Source of the DNA: JAJRAG01 sp050010535
GTDB taxonomy: Archaea > Thermoplasmatota > Thermoplasmata > Methanomassiliicoccales > JACIVX01
Assembly: GCA_050010535.1 (NCBI GenBank)
Contig: JBEKKT010000003.1
Location: 10,950-74,949, forward strand
Reading direction: 5' to 3'
Length of the DNA: 64,000 nt
Part shown: one piece after another, positions 17,404-26,313 of the stretch
Layout of the letters: each line of letters opens with the position of its first letter
Numbering within the stretch: position 1 is the first letter of the stretch
The notes under the pieces: generated by a model
What the model saw: only the letters and a program-made list of their open reading frames with translations
Databases searched by the model: none
What the model was told of the DNA's origin: nothing
Translations under genes and position numbers: made by a program

Positions 17404-18615
17404 ATGGACGTTGAGAGAGTTCGCGGGGATTTCCCGATCTACTCCTCCGCAAGAGGCGATATCGTCTACTTCGACAACGCCTGTCAGACCTTCAGGCCCC
17501 GACAGGTGATCGAAGCGAGCAACGACTACTATTTTGACTTCCCGGCGTGTGGAGGAAGGAGCATCCATCGACTCGCGACCCAGGTCTCGATAAGAATCGA
17601 TGAGGCGAGAGAGAAGATCGCGCGGTTCATTGGATGTCCGAACCCCAATGAGATCGTGTTCACGAAGAACTGCACAGAGGGTCTGAATCTAGTCGCGAAA
17701 GGGATGAAGTACAAGAAAGGAGACGTCGTGCTGACAACGGATATGGAACACAATAGCAACCACGTTCCTTGGATACAATTGACCAAAACGGTCGGCATCA
17801 GAAGGAAGTATGTCAAGACCCCTTCAACTGGTGTCTTCAATGTCGAGGCTTTCAAGGAAGCCATGGCAAAGGAAGTCAGAATCGTAAGCCTAGTTCACAC
17901 AAATAACGTCACGGGAACGACGATCCCGGCAAAGGATGTCGTCGAGATTGCCCACGATCAAGGCGCCGTAGTAATGCTGGACGGAGCTCAGGCAGCCCCT
18001 CATATGAGAATCGATATGAAGAAGCTCGAAGTCGATTTCTACGTGTTCTCGATGCACAAAATGCTCGGTCCTTCAGGGGTCGGTGTGCTGTACGCGAAGG
18101 AGGAGATCGCCAAAGACATCGAACCGTTGATCACAGGGGGAGGTGGGGTGAGCCTCGCAGAATACGATAGCGCGACTTATCTGCCAATGCCGGACCGATT
18201 CGAGGCAGGACTCATGAACTACTCTGGAGTTATTGGGTCGGCCGCCGCCGTCGATTACCTCTCGGCCCTTGGGATGGATGAGATAAGGGAACACGAGACT
18301 GCCTTGAACTCATATGTGACGAAGGAGTTGAAGGACATCGATCTTGTCAAGGTCCTGGAGCCCCTCGATCCAAGAAAGCGCGGGAGCATATTTCCATTCA
18401 ATGTGAAAGGGTTGGGATCGCATGATGTGGCAATGATTCTTGACGAAGTTGACAAGGTAATGATACGGTCCGGAATGCACTGCACGCACCCATTCTTCAT
18501 ATCAAGAGGTATCGACGGATGCGCCAGGGCATCCTTCTACGTCTACAACATGATATCAGAGTGTGAGAGGTTCGTGAAAGCGGTCAGAGTGCTAGTCGAC
18601 AAGTTCTCCATGTAA
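17404..18615 (+). CDS. sufS: Cysteine desulfurase (SufS-like class V aminotransferase)
   Basis: A PLP-dependent class V aminotransferase of about 403 residues. It has the substrate-side AEHNSN-equivalent TDMEHNSNHVPW, the DGAQAAPHM Asp pair, the PLP lysine in FSMHKMLGPSG and a catalytic-loop cysteine in RSGMHCTHPF. It would release sulfur from cysteine for Fe-S clusters or tRNA thiolation. The start at 17404 is chosen because AGATATATACGG, a TATA box, lies about 30 bases upstream and family alignment begins here; the frame is open 43 codons further. It is divergent from pyrD. No SufBC is nearby. Confidence 0.85.
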   Translation: MDVERVRGDFPIYSSARGDIVYFDNACQTFRPRQVIEASNDYYFDFPACGGRSIHRLATQVSIRIDEAREKIARFIGCPNPNEIVFTKNCTEGLNLVAKGMKYKKGDVVLTTDMEHNSNHVPWIQLTKTVGIRRKYVKTPSTGVFNVEAFKEAMAKEVRIVSLVHTNNVTGTTIPAKDVVEIAHDQGAVVMLDGAQAAPHMRIDMKKLEVDFYVFSMHKMLGPSGVGVLYAKEEIAKDIEPLITGGGGVSLAEYDSATYLPMPDRFEAGLMNYSGVIGSAAAVDYLSALGMDEIREHETALNSYVTKELKDIDLVKVLEPLDPRKRGSIFPFNVKGLGSHDVAMILDEVDKVMIRSGMHCTHPFFISRGIDGCARASFYVYNMISECERFVKAVRVLVDKFSM

Positions 18616-18763
18616 ACTGACAGCGTCATTTCATCCTCTCGGACACTCGATTCAACTACGGTTAGCATTCAAACGTCGATCAGAGAAGGGCAGAACGACT
18701 CGATGCTATACCTACTGACATGTAGCAAGACGTCGGGTGTCCAGCCACCCAAATTGCGGGATA

Positions 18764-19324
18764 TCAGACGCCTTTCAATCTGACTTCCTCCACAGTGGAA
18801 TAAGTCGGTCCTTTGGGACTCAGTACACTCTTCTTCAGACTGAGAGCGTCCATCAACTGCACACCGAACTCCTCGTTCATTGAAGCATCGAGTAACTCCC
18901 TGACGAATCCCGCAGAACCTCCTTCTCTCATCCTTGCAAGCGTAATGTGCGGCGCGAAAGGTCTTTCCTCTCTCTTGAATCCATGAAACGAGAGCTCATC
19001 GTCGAGCCGTCTTGCTATTAGGCTCATGTTCTCCCCACCTTCAACGCCAATCCAGACCACCTTAATTCTCGAAATGCTGGGGAAGGCCCCGACACCTTTG
19101 AATCTCACGGACATCGGTGCCACGCCTTCAACAGATCTCTCCATCGCTTCCCTTATTCTTGGTATGAGGACCTCGTCCGTCTCGCCCAGGAACTTGAAAG
19201 TCAGATGAATGATATTGGGGTCGACGACCTTGAGCATTGATCCGCGGCGTCTTAGCTCCTTGGAGAACTCGACGATTTTCGGATGGACGGCAACGTCCAT
19301 CGAGATGAAAGCCCTGAAGCTCAA
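18764..19324 (-). CDS. thpR: RNA 2',3'-cyclic phosphodiesterase / 2H phosphoesterase ThpR
   Basis: A 186-residue 2H phosphoesterase with both catalytic HxT motifs: HLTFKFLG near residue 45 and HITLARM near residue 125. Family members hydrolyse 2',3'-cyclic phosphates at RNA ends and were first described as 2'-5' RNA ligases. It overlaps the stop of the upstream macro-domain gene by four bases, so the two are translated together. That pairing suggests that a cyclic phosphate of ADP-ribose or of an RNA end is a common theme; see the findings. Confidence 0.9.
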   Translation of the reverse strand: MSFRAFISMDVAVHPKIVEFSKELRRRGSMLKVVDPNIIHLTFKFLGETDEVLIPRIREAMERSVEGVAPMSVRFKGVGAFPSISRIKVVWIGVEGGENMSLIARRLDDELSFHGFKREERPFAPHITLARMREGGSAGFVRELLDASMNEEFGVQLMDALSLKKSVLSPKGPTYSTVEEVRLKGV

Positions 19325-19860
19325 CTGCGATCCCCCACCCTTTCCAAGGCGACCTCGAATGCCTTCCTCGCTTCATCATCAAATAGCGTGAACCTTATGA
19401 GCCTGATGTGCGTGCCCTTCTGGACATAGTCGATTGCCGCACCGATCATCACCGATGCCGCCTCATCCAGAGGGAACCCGCCGACGCCAGTGCCAATCGC
19501 AGGAAACGATATGCTCTTCGCCTCCACGTCGTCTGCCCTCCGGAGGCTCGCTTTCGTGCAGGAGGCAATCTTTCTGGCATCGGTGGCTAGGTCTTTTCCC
19601 ATTCCAGCGGCGTGAACGACGTATTTTGCCTTGAGTCGGCCAGCAGACGTAACGACTGCTTCGCCGATTGGGATTGGACCTTTGGACACTGCCTCTGCCT
19701 CGATCGAGGCCCCTCCTCTCATCTTTATGGCCCCCGCCACGCCCGCCCCCATCCAAAGCCTGTTGTTCGCGGCGTTCACGATCGCATCAGTATCCATCTC
19801 GGCTATGTCTCCCTTCATGACTTCGAAACCCACTCCTCCGATGATCCTCCTCGTCGCCAT
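19321..19860 (-). CDS. Macro-domain protein (ADP-ribose binding or hydrolase)
   Basis: A stand-alone macro domain (179 residues). The adenine-binding GDIAEMDTDAIVNAANN segment, the glycine-rich GAGVAGAI and the GTGVGGFPLDEAA loop are intact and closest to the MacroD/YmdB type. Such proteins remove ADP-ribose from proteins or nucleic acids or deacetylate O-acetyl-ADP-ribose. It is first in a two-gene unit with thpR (ATGA overlap at 19321-19324). Confidence 0.9.
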   Translation of the reverse strand: MATRRIIGGVGFEVMKGDIAEMDTDAIVNAANNRLWMGAGVAGAIKMRGGASIEAEAVSKGPIPIGEAVVTSAGRLKAKYVVHAAGMGKDLATDARKIASCTKASLRRADDVEAKSISFPAIGTGVGGFPLDEAASVMIGAAIDYVQKGTHIRLIRFTLFDDEARKAFEVALERVGDRS

Positions 19861-19961
19861 TACCCATTCTCCCTTTCAAGCATTGTCCATTATGTCATCG
19901 ACGATGTCTCGGGCAAACCTTAAAGAAATGGTTATCCAAATGGAGTGACGTTGGAAAATCA

Positions 19962-20899
19962 ATGATTTACGATTTGATCATAATCGGCGCCGGACCGGGC
20001 GGCCTTACCGCGGGAGTGTTCGCCAGATCCAGGAAGCTCAGTACGCTCATTCTGGTGCGGGTGTTTCGGGTGGGCAGCTCGTGACCCTTTATCCAGACAA
20101 AGGGGTAGAGAATTACCCAGGCTGTGTGATCACCCAGGCAGCGAAGCTCGCCCAGAGACTGAGGACCCACGCCCAGAGCATGGGTTGCGAAATCTGCGAG
20201 AATGAGAATGTCCTCGACATAATCGATAGGGATGGGAACCTAGCCGTCAGGTCGGACCATGGAGAGTATGAGGCAAAGGGCGTGATGATCGCCATAGGCA
20301 TCGGTCTCTTCAAACCAAAGAAGCTCGATGCACCGGGAGAGGAGAAGTTCGTTGACGGCGGAGTCTTCTACAAGCTTCCAGACAAGGAACGACTGGTCGA
20401 CAAGCGTGTGCTGTTCGTCGGCGGAGGCAACAGTGCTCTCGAGATGGCACTCATCGCGAAGGATGTGGCGAAGGTATATATCGTCCATCGACGCGACAAG
20501 TTCAGAGCAGATGAGAGCATCGTGGAGCGTGTCAACGCCGCCAGGATCAGGGCGATCATGAGTGCCGAGGTCGAGGAGATTTGCGGTGGGGACACTGTCG
20601 AGCATGTGTGGGTTAGGACAGGGAATCCCCCTGAGAGAATGAAAATCGATGTCGATCTTGTCATCATCAACATCGGATTCACCCCTGAAATCGAGCATCT
20701 TGAAAGATGGGGGGTCGAGATTGAGGACAACCAGATCAAGGTCGATACAGACATGCGAACCTCTAGACAGGGTGTTTTCGCATGCGGGGACATCGTTACT
20801 TACAAAGGGGAGTACGAGCAGATTGTGACGGTGTGCGGGGAGGCAGCTACCGCTGCCAACAGCGCGTACAAGTACATCATGAAGCCGTACTGGGCATAA
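19962..20899 (+). pseudogene. Ferredoxin-NADP reductase / thioredoxin reductase-like, frameshifted
   Basis: The frame from the ATG at 19962 starts a perfect FAD-binding domain (YDLIIIGAGPGGLTAGVFARS) but runs into a stop at 20082. The next 270 residues, from AGVSGGQLVTLYPDKGVENYPG to the C-terminal GVFACGDI and VCGEAATAA segments, lie one frame away. A single lost base near 20055 in CTGGTGCGGG explains it. The central NADP domain has GGGNSALEMAL, but the redox CxxC of thioredoxin reductases is absent and replaced by GGVFYKLPD, which is the ferredoxin-NADP reductase (type 2) pattern. Sequencing error is quite possible here, since all the rest is intact. Confidence 0.75.
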
Positions 20900-20920
20900 G
20901 AAGACTCCTTCCCGGAAGAA

Positions 20921-21659
20921 TCACTTCTCCGAACCTATCTTGGCCTTGACCGCCTTCACGGAGAGTGCAACCAAGATAAACGCAATGCCAGACCTACGAA
21001 GTCCGCGATAGGGCCAATCTTCGAATCAAACAGGCCGCCGAAAGAAAGGAACAGATTGAAGATCGCGTGCATGAGGACCGCCAAAAGGTACTAGGGTACC
21101 TATGACCTTCCCCCGATTCTGCTCCTCGCCAGGCCGTATCTGCTCATCCACGTTGCGCAGCCATGAATCAGAGCGGACGAGAAGCCCCTGTGAATGTGGT
21201 TGTCAGGAAAAGCACGACCACTCCACTGAGATAACCTGATCCTTCGTTATGCATGTTCTCGGTAGCTATGAATTCCAGGCCGACCGCCGCCCCGAAAATG
21301 AGCCCGCTATTCGAGTGATCGATGAACCCTCATGTTCGGAAGAGTCATAAGAGCTTGGCGAACTCCTTGATGAATGAGGCGACGATGACAACCATCAGGA
21401 ACGTCATCATTGACGTGTCCTTTACGAATAGATCATCCTCTTTGACAATCGGAAACGACAGAAGCGCGGTCGCAAGAAGCTCGAGCGTGATCGAGATTAC
21501 GATGGCGACAAAGACCCCGAATAGAAACGCGATTGAAAGCTGGAACGATGGCTGCTTTCTTCCCCTTGCCCCAGACATGATCCAAGCCAGGAATATCATT
21601 GCTTGGACAAAGGAGGCATGGGTTATGATCAATAGCGTGCCGGCACTGGTCGGGACCAT
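20921..21659 (-). pseudogene. PrsW-family intramembrane protease remnant
   Basis: The first 104 codons from 21659 show membrane segments and a VVIVASFIKEFAKLL motif at the place of the glutamic-protease EExxK motif of PrsW proteins; the frame ends right after it. Downstream, other frames give NSGLIFGAAVGLEFIATENM, a HGCATWM piece and LLAVLMHAIFNLFLSFGG, then a shifted tail ending KAKIGSEK at 20921. These are the later PrsW motifs (ENxxY-like and H-containing helices). Several frame changes are needed, and the motif Glu-Glu is already changed to Lys-Glu, so the gene is decayed. Confidence 0.6.
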
Positions 21660-21834
21660 CCAGTTGGAAATGCTGCACTTCAGTATTGATGGTTCGCCCC
21701 TGAGTCACGTGGTCAAGGCGTGCGACTAGGATTCCAGAACAAGACCCGAAAGACCCTCATAGAAAAGAAAGAATCCCAGCGATGGTTGGAATCCGTATGC
21801 GACTCGAATCCACTCGGTGACCGAACCAGATGCT

Positions 21835-22011
21835 CTACTTTTTGACAACAGTGACGGCGTTGTTCGGACACTCATCCGCGCATGCGCCGCAGTCCACACA
21901 TTCTCCTTCGTTGACGACAGCGACATCATCGACCGCAATAGCCTCTCGAGGACAGACATCCGCGCACGCGCCGCACCCAACACATTCGTCAACATTGACC
22001 TTGGCAACCAT
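21835..22011 (-). CDS. fdx: 2[4Fe-4S] ferredoxin
   Basis: A 58-residue ferredoxin with two complete cluster motifs: CVGCGACADVCP (residues 10-21) and CVDCGACADECP (38-49). It would carry electrons for the 2-oxoacid and aldehyde oxidoreductases, hydrogenases and the ferredoxin-NADP reductase-like protein in this region. The ATG at 22011 is preceded by GGAGAGGT, a strong ribosome binding site, and by a TATA-like TTTTATATCC about 35 bases upstream. It is acidic, as such ferredoxins are. Confidence 0.95.
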   Translation of the reverse strand: MVAKVNVDECVGCGACADVCPREAIAVDDVAVVNEGECVDCGACADECPNNAVTVVKK

Positions 22012-22119
22012 AGTGATACCTCTCCGCCCCTTACATGAAATGGGATATAAAATGTTTTTGAAGAACTAGTAAGGGAGAGTGCGCACAAATTAAAGTATTC
22101 AGCCCTCTATTCATCGCTG

Positions 22120-23193
22120 ATGCGGTACGTGGAGGGGTCCGTTTTCACCGACTGTGGTTTCATTAATGGATACGTTGGTTTCGAGGCCGGGCTCATCAAA
22201 GAGGTAGAAAGGGGGCGTGTTGATTCTCCCTTGGCGAAAGGGATCGTCCTCCCCACCTTCGTGAATTCCCACACACACCTTGCTGACTATGTCGTTCCGG
22301 TTGATCTGGCCCTTAGTCTCGAAGAAATCGTTGCACCCCCCTCCGGTTTGAAGCACAGAATCTTGAAAGAGACGCCGCCAGAGGTCCTTAGCCGATCGAT
22401 GAGGATGCTATCCCAGCGGATGTTTCGCCGGGGTACGTCCAGATTCGTCGATTTCAGAGAAGGTGGAATTAGAGGTACTTATCAACTGTCTTCGCAACGG
22501 GAGGGTCGGTGCAGACCTGTCATACTTGGCAGGCCTGAGGACCTCGATTTCGACAAAGAGGAGATGACCCAGCTCCTGAAAGTTGTCGACGGAGTGGGGT
22601 TATCGAGCGTTTCCGACTGGAACCCGGACACGATCGCCAGGCTCGCATCGTTCGTCAGGTCAAAGGGGAAGATGTTCGCGATTCACGCCAGCGAGAGGGT
22701 TAGAGAGAACCTCGATCAGATTCTCGACCTGAGGCCATCTTTCCTCGTACATATGACGATGGCCACGCATGATGATATCGCTATCTGCGCGCAGGAGGGC
22801 ATCCCGATCGTCGTCTGCCCCCGATCAAACCTTTTCTTCGGGAAGATGCCCCCCTTGAAAGAGATGATCGAGGCCGGGGTTACACTAGCTCTCGGGACCG
22901 ACAACGCGATGTTCTCGGTGCCGGACATGTTCATCGAGATGGAATTCGCGGGCAGGTTGCTCCGTTGTCAGGGCGTGAAGAAAGTCGATCATGCGGTCGA
23001 TATGGCTGTGAGCAATGGGCGAAAGATATTAAATCAGAAGGTTGCAATAGGTATTGAGCCCGACACGCCATGTGACTTCATGGTAGTGGGCACAAAGAAC
23101 GGTGATGCCGCGACGGATCTAGTACTGCGCTCCACTGCGGACGATCCTAAGCTAATCTGCATGGGTAAAAAGGTCTGGAGAGTGAACCGATGA
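22120..23193 (+). CDS. Amidohydrolase (deaminase-like, metal dependent)
   Basis: A 357-residue amidohydrolase-superfamily protein with an intact metal site: NSHTHLAD (HxH) near residue 50, AIHASE, LVHMTMAT and the catalytic Asp in LGTDNAM. It resembles the TRZ/ATZ and aminodeoxyfutalosine deaminase branch, so it probably deaminates or hydrolyses a small cyclic amine or purine-like compound; the substrate cannot be told. The 3' end overlaps the uspA-like gene (ATGA), and the genes onward to glyS form one tightly packed unit. Confidence 0.8.
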   Translation: MRYVEGSVFTDCGFINGYVGFEAGLIKEVERGRVDSPLAKGIVLPTFVNSHTHLADYVVPVDLALSLEEIVAPPSGLKHRILKETPPEVLSRSMRMLSQRMFRRGTSRFVDFREGGIRGTYQLSSQREGRCRPVILGRPEDLDFDKEEMTQLLKVVDGVGLSSVSDWNPDTIARLASFVRSKGKMFAIHASERVRENLDQILDLRPSFLVHMTMATHDDIAICAQEGIPIVVCPRSNLFFGKMPPLKEMIEAGVTLALGTDNAMFSVPDMFIEMEFAGRLLRCQGVKKVDHAVDMAVSNGRKILNQKVAIGIEPDTPCDFMVVGTKNGDAATDLVLRSTADDPKLICMGKKVWRVNR

Positions 23194-23636
23194 GTCTGTT
23201 CAAGAAGATACTGATACCGACTGATGGAAGTGAGTACACGAAAGCGGCCATAGGCAAGGGCCTCGAACTTGCCAAACTCATGGACGCTCAGGTCACGGCC
23301 CTTTACGTCGTCGACCAGACCTCATTCATCAATTTCCCGATGGATTCAACGATAGTCAGCGTCTATTCGCTTCTGGAGAAGGAGGGCAAGGATGCTGTGG
23401 ATTTCGTGAAGACGGAGGGCGCGAAGACCGGCGTCAAGGTGGACGCGATCGTGGAGGAGGGCTCGCCAGTGAGAAAGATCGTTGAGGCCTCTCGAGCTCA
23501 TGATCTCATCGTCATGGGAACGCTCGGCCGAACCGGCATGTCCAAAATCCTTCTGGGCAGCGTTGCCGAGCGCGTCGTGAGATACGCTCATTGCCCCGTT
23601 CTCGTCGTCAGGGCGACCAGGGAGGAATCTTCATGA
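23190..23636 (+). CDS. Universal stress protein (UspA family)
   Basis: A 148-residue UspA-type protein with the ATP-binding C-terminal motif GTLGRTGMSKILLGSVAE followed by HCPVLVVR. Family members bind ATP or AMP and respond to stress; the precise role is unknown. The start overlaps the amidohydrolase stop and the stop overlaps the CBS-domain gene start (both ATGA). A nucleotide-binding partner next to a CBS protein suggests energy-state sensing. Confidence 0.92.
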   Translation: MSLFKKILIPTDGSEYTKAAIGKGLELAKLMDAQVTALYVVDQTSFINFPMDSTIVSVYSLLEKEGKDAVDFVKTEGAKTGVKVDAIVEEGSPVRKIVEASRAHDLIVMGTLGRTGMSKILLGSVAERVVRYAHCPVLVVRATREESS

Positions 23637-24484
23637 CAATGGTAGAGGAAGTGATGACCCCGAATCCGATAGTCGCCCAGGTACCGGGCAACAGAAACGA
23701 TGTGCTAAAGACAATGGTCAAACACAATCTGACCGGACTGCCCGTCGTTAGGAGGAACGATGGTTCTTTGGCAGGGTTGATAACCAGGCAGGACATATTC
23801 GAAAAGCCAGACGAGGATCAGTTGGCGTTGATAATGAACAGGGACCCACCATCCATCGGCCCGAAGGACAACGTGAAGAAGGCGGCCCAGATATTCTGCA
23901 CGAGGCAGACCCGCCATCTTCCCGTGGTGGAAGCAAAGAAGCTCGTGGGGATCGTCACACCAACCGACCTCCTATCCGTCGTGGAGAAGATTGCGACGAA
24001 CGTCCCGGTCGAGAGCGTGATCCGCTCCCCGTGCGTCCCGATTTATCAGGACGCCCCCTTGGCTGTCGCCCTTGTGACATTCAAAGTCACGAAGGCGAAT
24101 GCGCTGCCGGTCCTCGACGACACCGGCAGACTGTCTGGCATACTGACGGACAGGGACATTTTCAACAAATCGTACGTCAACGGCTCCGTTGCGATGGCGG
24201 ACCTGGGGATAGGGCAAGACGAGGACGAGTGGACCTGGGAGGGTCTTCGGAACGTCATGAAGCTTTGGTACGAGGTGTCGAAGATAGAACTCCCTGGTTT
24301 ACCAGTCAGGGATATTATGGTCCGCTCCCCGGTCACGGTTTTCAGGAAGACGAGCATATCCGAAGCGGCCAGGATCATGAGGAAGAACGATTTCGGACAG
24401 CTGCCGGTCAGAGATTCGAAGGACAACCTGCTTGCCATGATTTATGATTTTGACGTCATATCGTTTCTTGCTGGGGATTTGTGA
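23633..24484 (+). CDS. CBS-domain protein with four CBS motifs
   Basis: About 283 residues made almost only of CBS motifs, two Bateman pairs: EVMTPNPIVAQVPGN..., MNRDPPSIGPKDNVKKAAQIF..., VIRSPCVPIYQDAPLAVAL... and DIMVRSPVTVFRKTSISEAA.... Each has the typical TPTDLL- or TDRDIF-like end. CBS pairs bind adenine nucleotides or SAM and act as sensors. No other domain is fused. It overlaps uspA upstream and glyS downstream (TGATG), so it is co-translated with glycyl-tRNA synthetase, possibly linking it to energy status. Confidence 0.9.
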   Translation: MTMVEEVMTPNPIVAQVPGNRNDVLKTMVKHNLTGLPVVRRNDGSLAGLITRQDIFEKPDEDQLALIMNRDPPSIGPKDNVKKAAQIFCTRQTRHLPVVEAKKLVGIVTPTDLLSVVEKIATNVPVESVIRSPCVPIYQDAPLAVALVTFKVTKANALPVLDDTGRLSGILTDRDIFNKSYVNGSVAMADLGIGQDEDEWTWEGLRNVMKLWYEVSKIELPGLPVRDIMVRSPVTVFRKTSISEAARIMRKNDFGQLPVRDSKDNLLAMIYDFDVISFLAGDL

Positions 24485-26175
24485 TGGAAGCTGCGGACGT
24501 CCTTTCGCTGTGCAAGCGAAGAGGATTCATTTGGCCGGCTTATGAGATATATGGCGGTGTGGCGGGCATGTATGATTACGGCCCGCTTGGTGTGATACTG
24601 AAGAACAACATCATCGACGTTTGGCGGAATGCATACACGCTGGGCGAGGGCTTCATCGAGATCGACGGCGACACGATCGGACCTGAGATCGTTTTCAAGG
24701 CCTCGGGTCACGTCGACGCGTTCTCGGACAAGATTGTCTCTTGCCTCTCTTGCAAGGAGTCGTTCAGAGCGGACCACCTGGCGAAGGACCTCAGCCCAAA
24801 GTCCGGCGCTCTTCCGATTAAGGAACTCGAGGACCTTCTGAAAGCGAACGGGGTCAAGTGCCCACAGTGCGGAGGAGACCTTTCAAATGTCGAGGATTTC
24901 AATCTAATGTTCAAGACTACGATAGGCCCGGGTTTCGGCAGGAAGGGGTATCTTAGGCCGGAGACCGCGCAGGGAATCTTCGTGGATTACGTCCCTTTGT
25001 ATCGATACGTGAGGGAGAGATTGCCTTTCGGAGCCATACAAATAGGGAGGGGGTATAGGAATGAGATCTCTCCCCGCCAGGGCGTCATCAGGCTGAGGGA
25101 ATTCAACATGATGGAGGCGGAGCTGTTCGTGGACCCTGAGAACAAGACCTGGCCTCGCTTCGACAAGGTGAGGAACGAGATGATGAAGCTCGTCCCGAAC
25201 GACGGATCCGAGGTGGAGATGACAGTCGGAGAGGCCGTTGACAAGGGCGTCATCGCGCACGCGACACTCGGGTACTTCATGTGTTTCACTCAAGAATTCC
25301 TGAAGACGGTCGGAGTCGATCCGGAGAGAATGAGGTTCCGCCAACATCTCAAGACGGAGATGGCACACTACGCGATCGACTGCTGGGACGTCGAGGCGCT
25401 GCTCAGCTACGGCTGGACGGAGATCGTCGGCATTGCGGATAGGGGAGCTTGGGACCTGTCCAGGCACATCCAGTTCTCGAATGCGGACATGACGGCTTTC
25501 AAGCGCTTCGACGAACCGCAGGAGGTCGAGCGCGAGGTGATCAAGGCCAGGTACGATACACTAGGTCCAGTTTTCAAGGGCAAGTCCGCAAAGATCGGGA
25601 AAACGCTCGAGGCGGCGGACCCATCTGAAGCGAGGGTGGGGCACATCACCATCGAAGTCGATGGGGAGCCCATCACCCTCGAAAGCAAGTACTTCGAGGT
25701 TGCGAAAGTCAAGGAGAAGATCAGCGGGAAGAAGGTCGTTCCGCACGTGATCGAGCCCTCCCACGGTCTGGACCGGATATTGTACACCTGCCTTGAGCAC
25801 GCATACAGTCCGTCGGCCGACGGATACATCGTGCTTCGCCTCAAGCCGATTGTCGCGCCGATCAAGGTGGGCGTTTTTCCACTCATGTCAAAGGATAATC
25901 TTGACACGAAGGCGGCCGAGATCGACGAGAGGCTCAGGATGAGCGGCATAACGACTTACTTCGACGACTCGGGATCAATCGGCAGGCGATATGCGAGGAT
26001 GGATGAAGCGGGAACCCCCTGGTGCATCACTGTGGACTATGACACTCCAAAGGATGGGTCGGTCACGATTCGGGACAGAAATACGACTAAGCAGATCCGG
26101 ATACCGGCCGAGAGCGTGGTTTCAATAGTGAACGCATTGATTTGCGGAAGCCCGTTCAACGACCTTAAGAAATGA
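24484..26175 (+). CDS. glyS: Glycyl-tRNA synthetase (class II, alpha2 type)
   Basis: Full-length archaeal/eukaryotic-type GlyRS of 563 residues. Class II motifs 1-3 can be seen: RGFIWPAYEIYGG at the start, YRNEISPRQGVIRLREFNM as motif 2, and HVIEPSHGLDR in motif 3. An internal insertion holds zinc-type cysteines (CLSCKESF and CPQCGG). The anticodon domain is at the C terminus. A GTG three bases earlier (24481) could also be used. One base overlaps the CBS gene. tRNA-Gly(GCC) lies 5.6 kb away. Confidence 0.95.
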   Translation: MEAADVLSLCKRRGFIWPAYEIYGGVAGMYDYGPLGVILKNNIIDVWRNAYTLGEGFIEIDGDTIGPEIVFKASGHVDAFSDKIVSCLSCKESFRADHLAKDLSPKSGALPIKELEDLLKANGVKCPQCGGDLSNVEDFNLMFKTTIGPGFGRKGYLRPETAQGIFVDYVPLYRYVRERLPFGAIQIGRGYRNEISPRQGVIRLREFNMMEAELFVDPENKTWPRFDKVRNEMMKLVPNDGSEVEMTVGEAVDKGVIAHATLGYFMCFTQEFLKTVGVDPERMRFRQHLKTEMAHYAIDCWDVEALLSYGWTEIVGIADRGAWDLSRHIQFSNADMTAFKRFDEPQEVEREVIKARYDTLGPVFKGKSAKIGKTLEAADPSEARVGHITIEVDGEPITLESKYFEVAKVKEKISGKKVVPHVIEPSHGLDRILYTCLEHAYSPSADGYIVLRLKPIVAPIKVGVFPLMSKDNLDTKAAEIDERLRMSGITTYFDDSGSIGRRYARMDEAGTPWCITVDYDTPKDGSVTIRDRNTTKQIRIPAESVVSIVNALICGSPFNDLKK

Positions 26176-26313
26176 ATGGGCTGGAATCGGTGGGATTGGA
26201 GGCAGGAATGCAGCTCCGATGCGCATCGATCCTGATGTAAACCCGACTCGATAGACCGGTAGATGCTGTTTAAGTAACTTTGGCTCCAATATGCAGGAAC
26301 GGGGTGAGAGGAA

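Noticed and set aside
17281..17568. An extension of the cysteine desulfurase to the ATG at 17275
   Set aside because: The 43 extra residues are basic and unlike the family; a TATA box lies within them, so the start at 17404 is better.
20081..20899. Reading the FNR-like gene as an intact short protein starting at 20081
   Set aside because: The FAD-binding N terminus is present immediately upstream in another frame, so this is a broken longer gene and not a short one.
21726..22088. A 120-codon minus-strand frame over the ferredoxin gene
   Set aside because: It is a shadow of the 58-residue ferredoxin in another frame; the ferredoxin has both cluster motifs and a ribosome binding site, the shadow has none.
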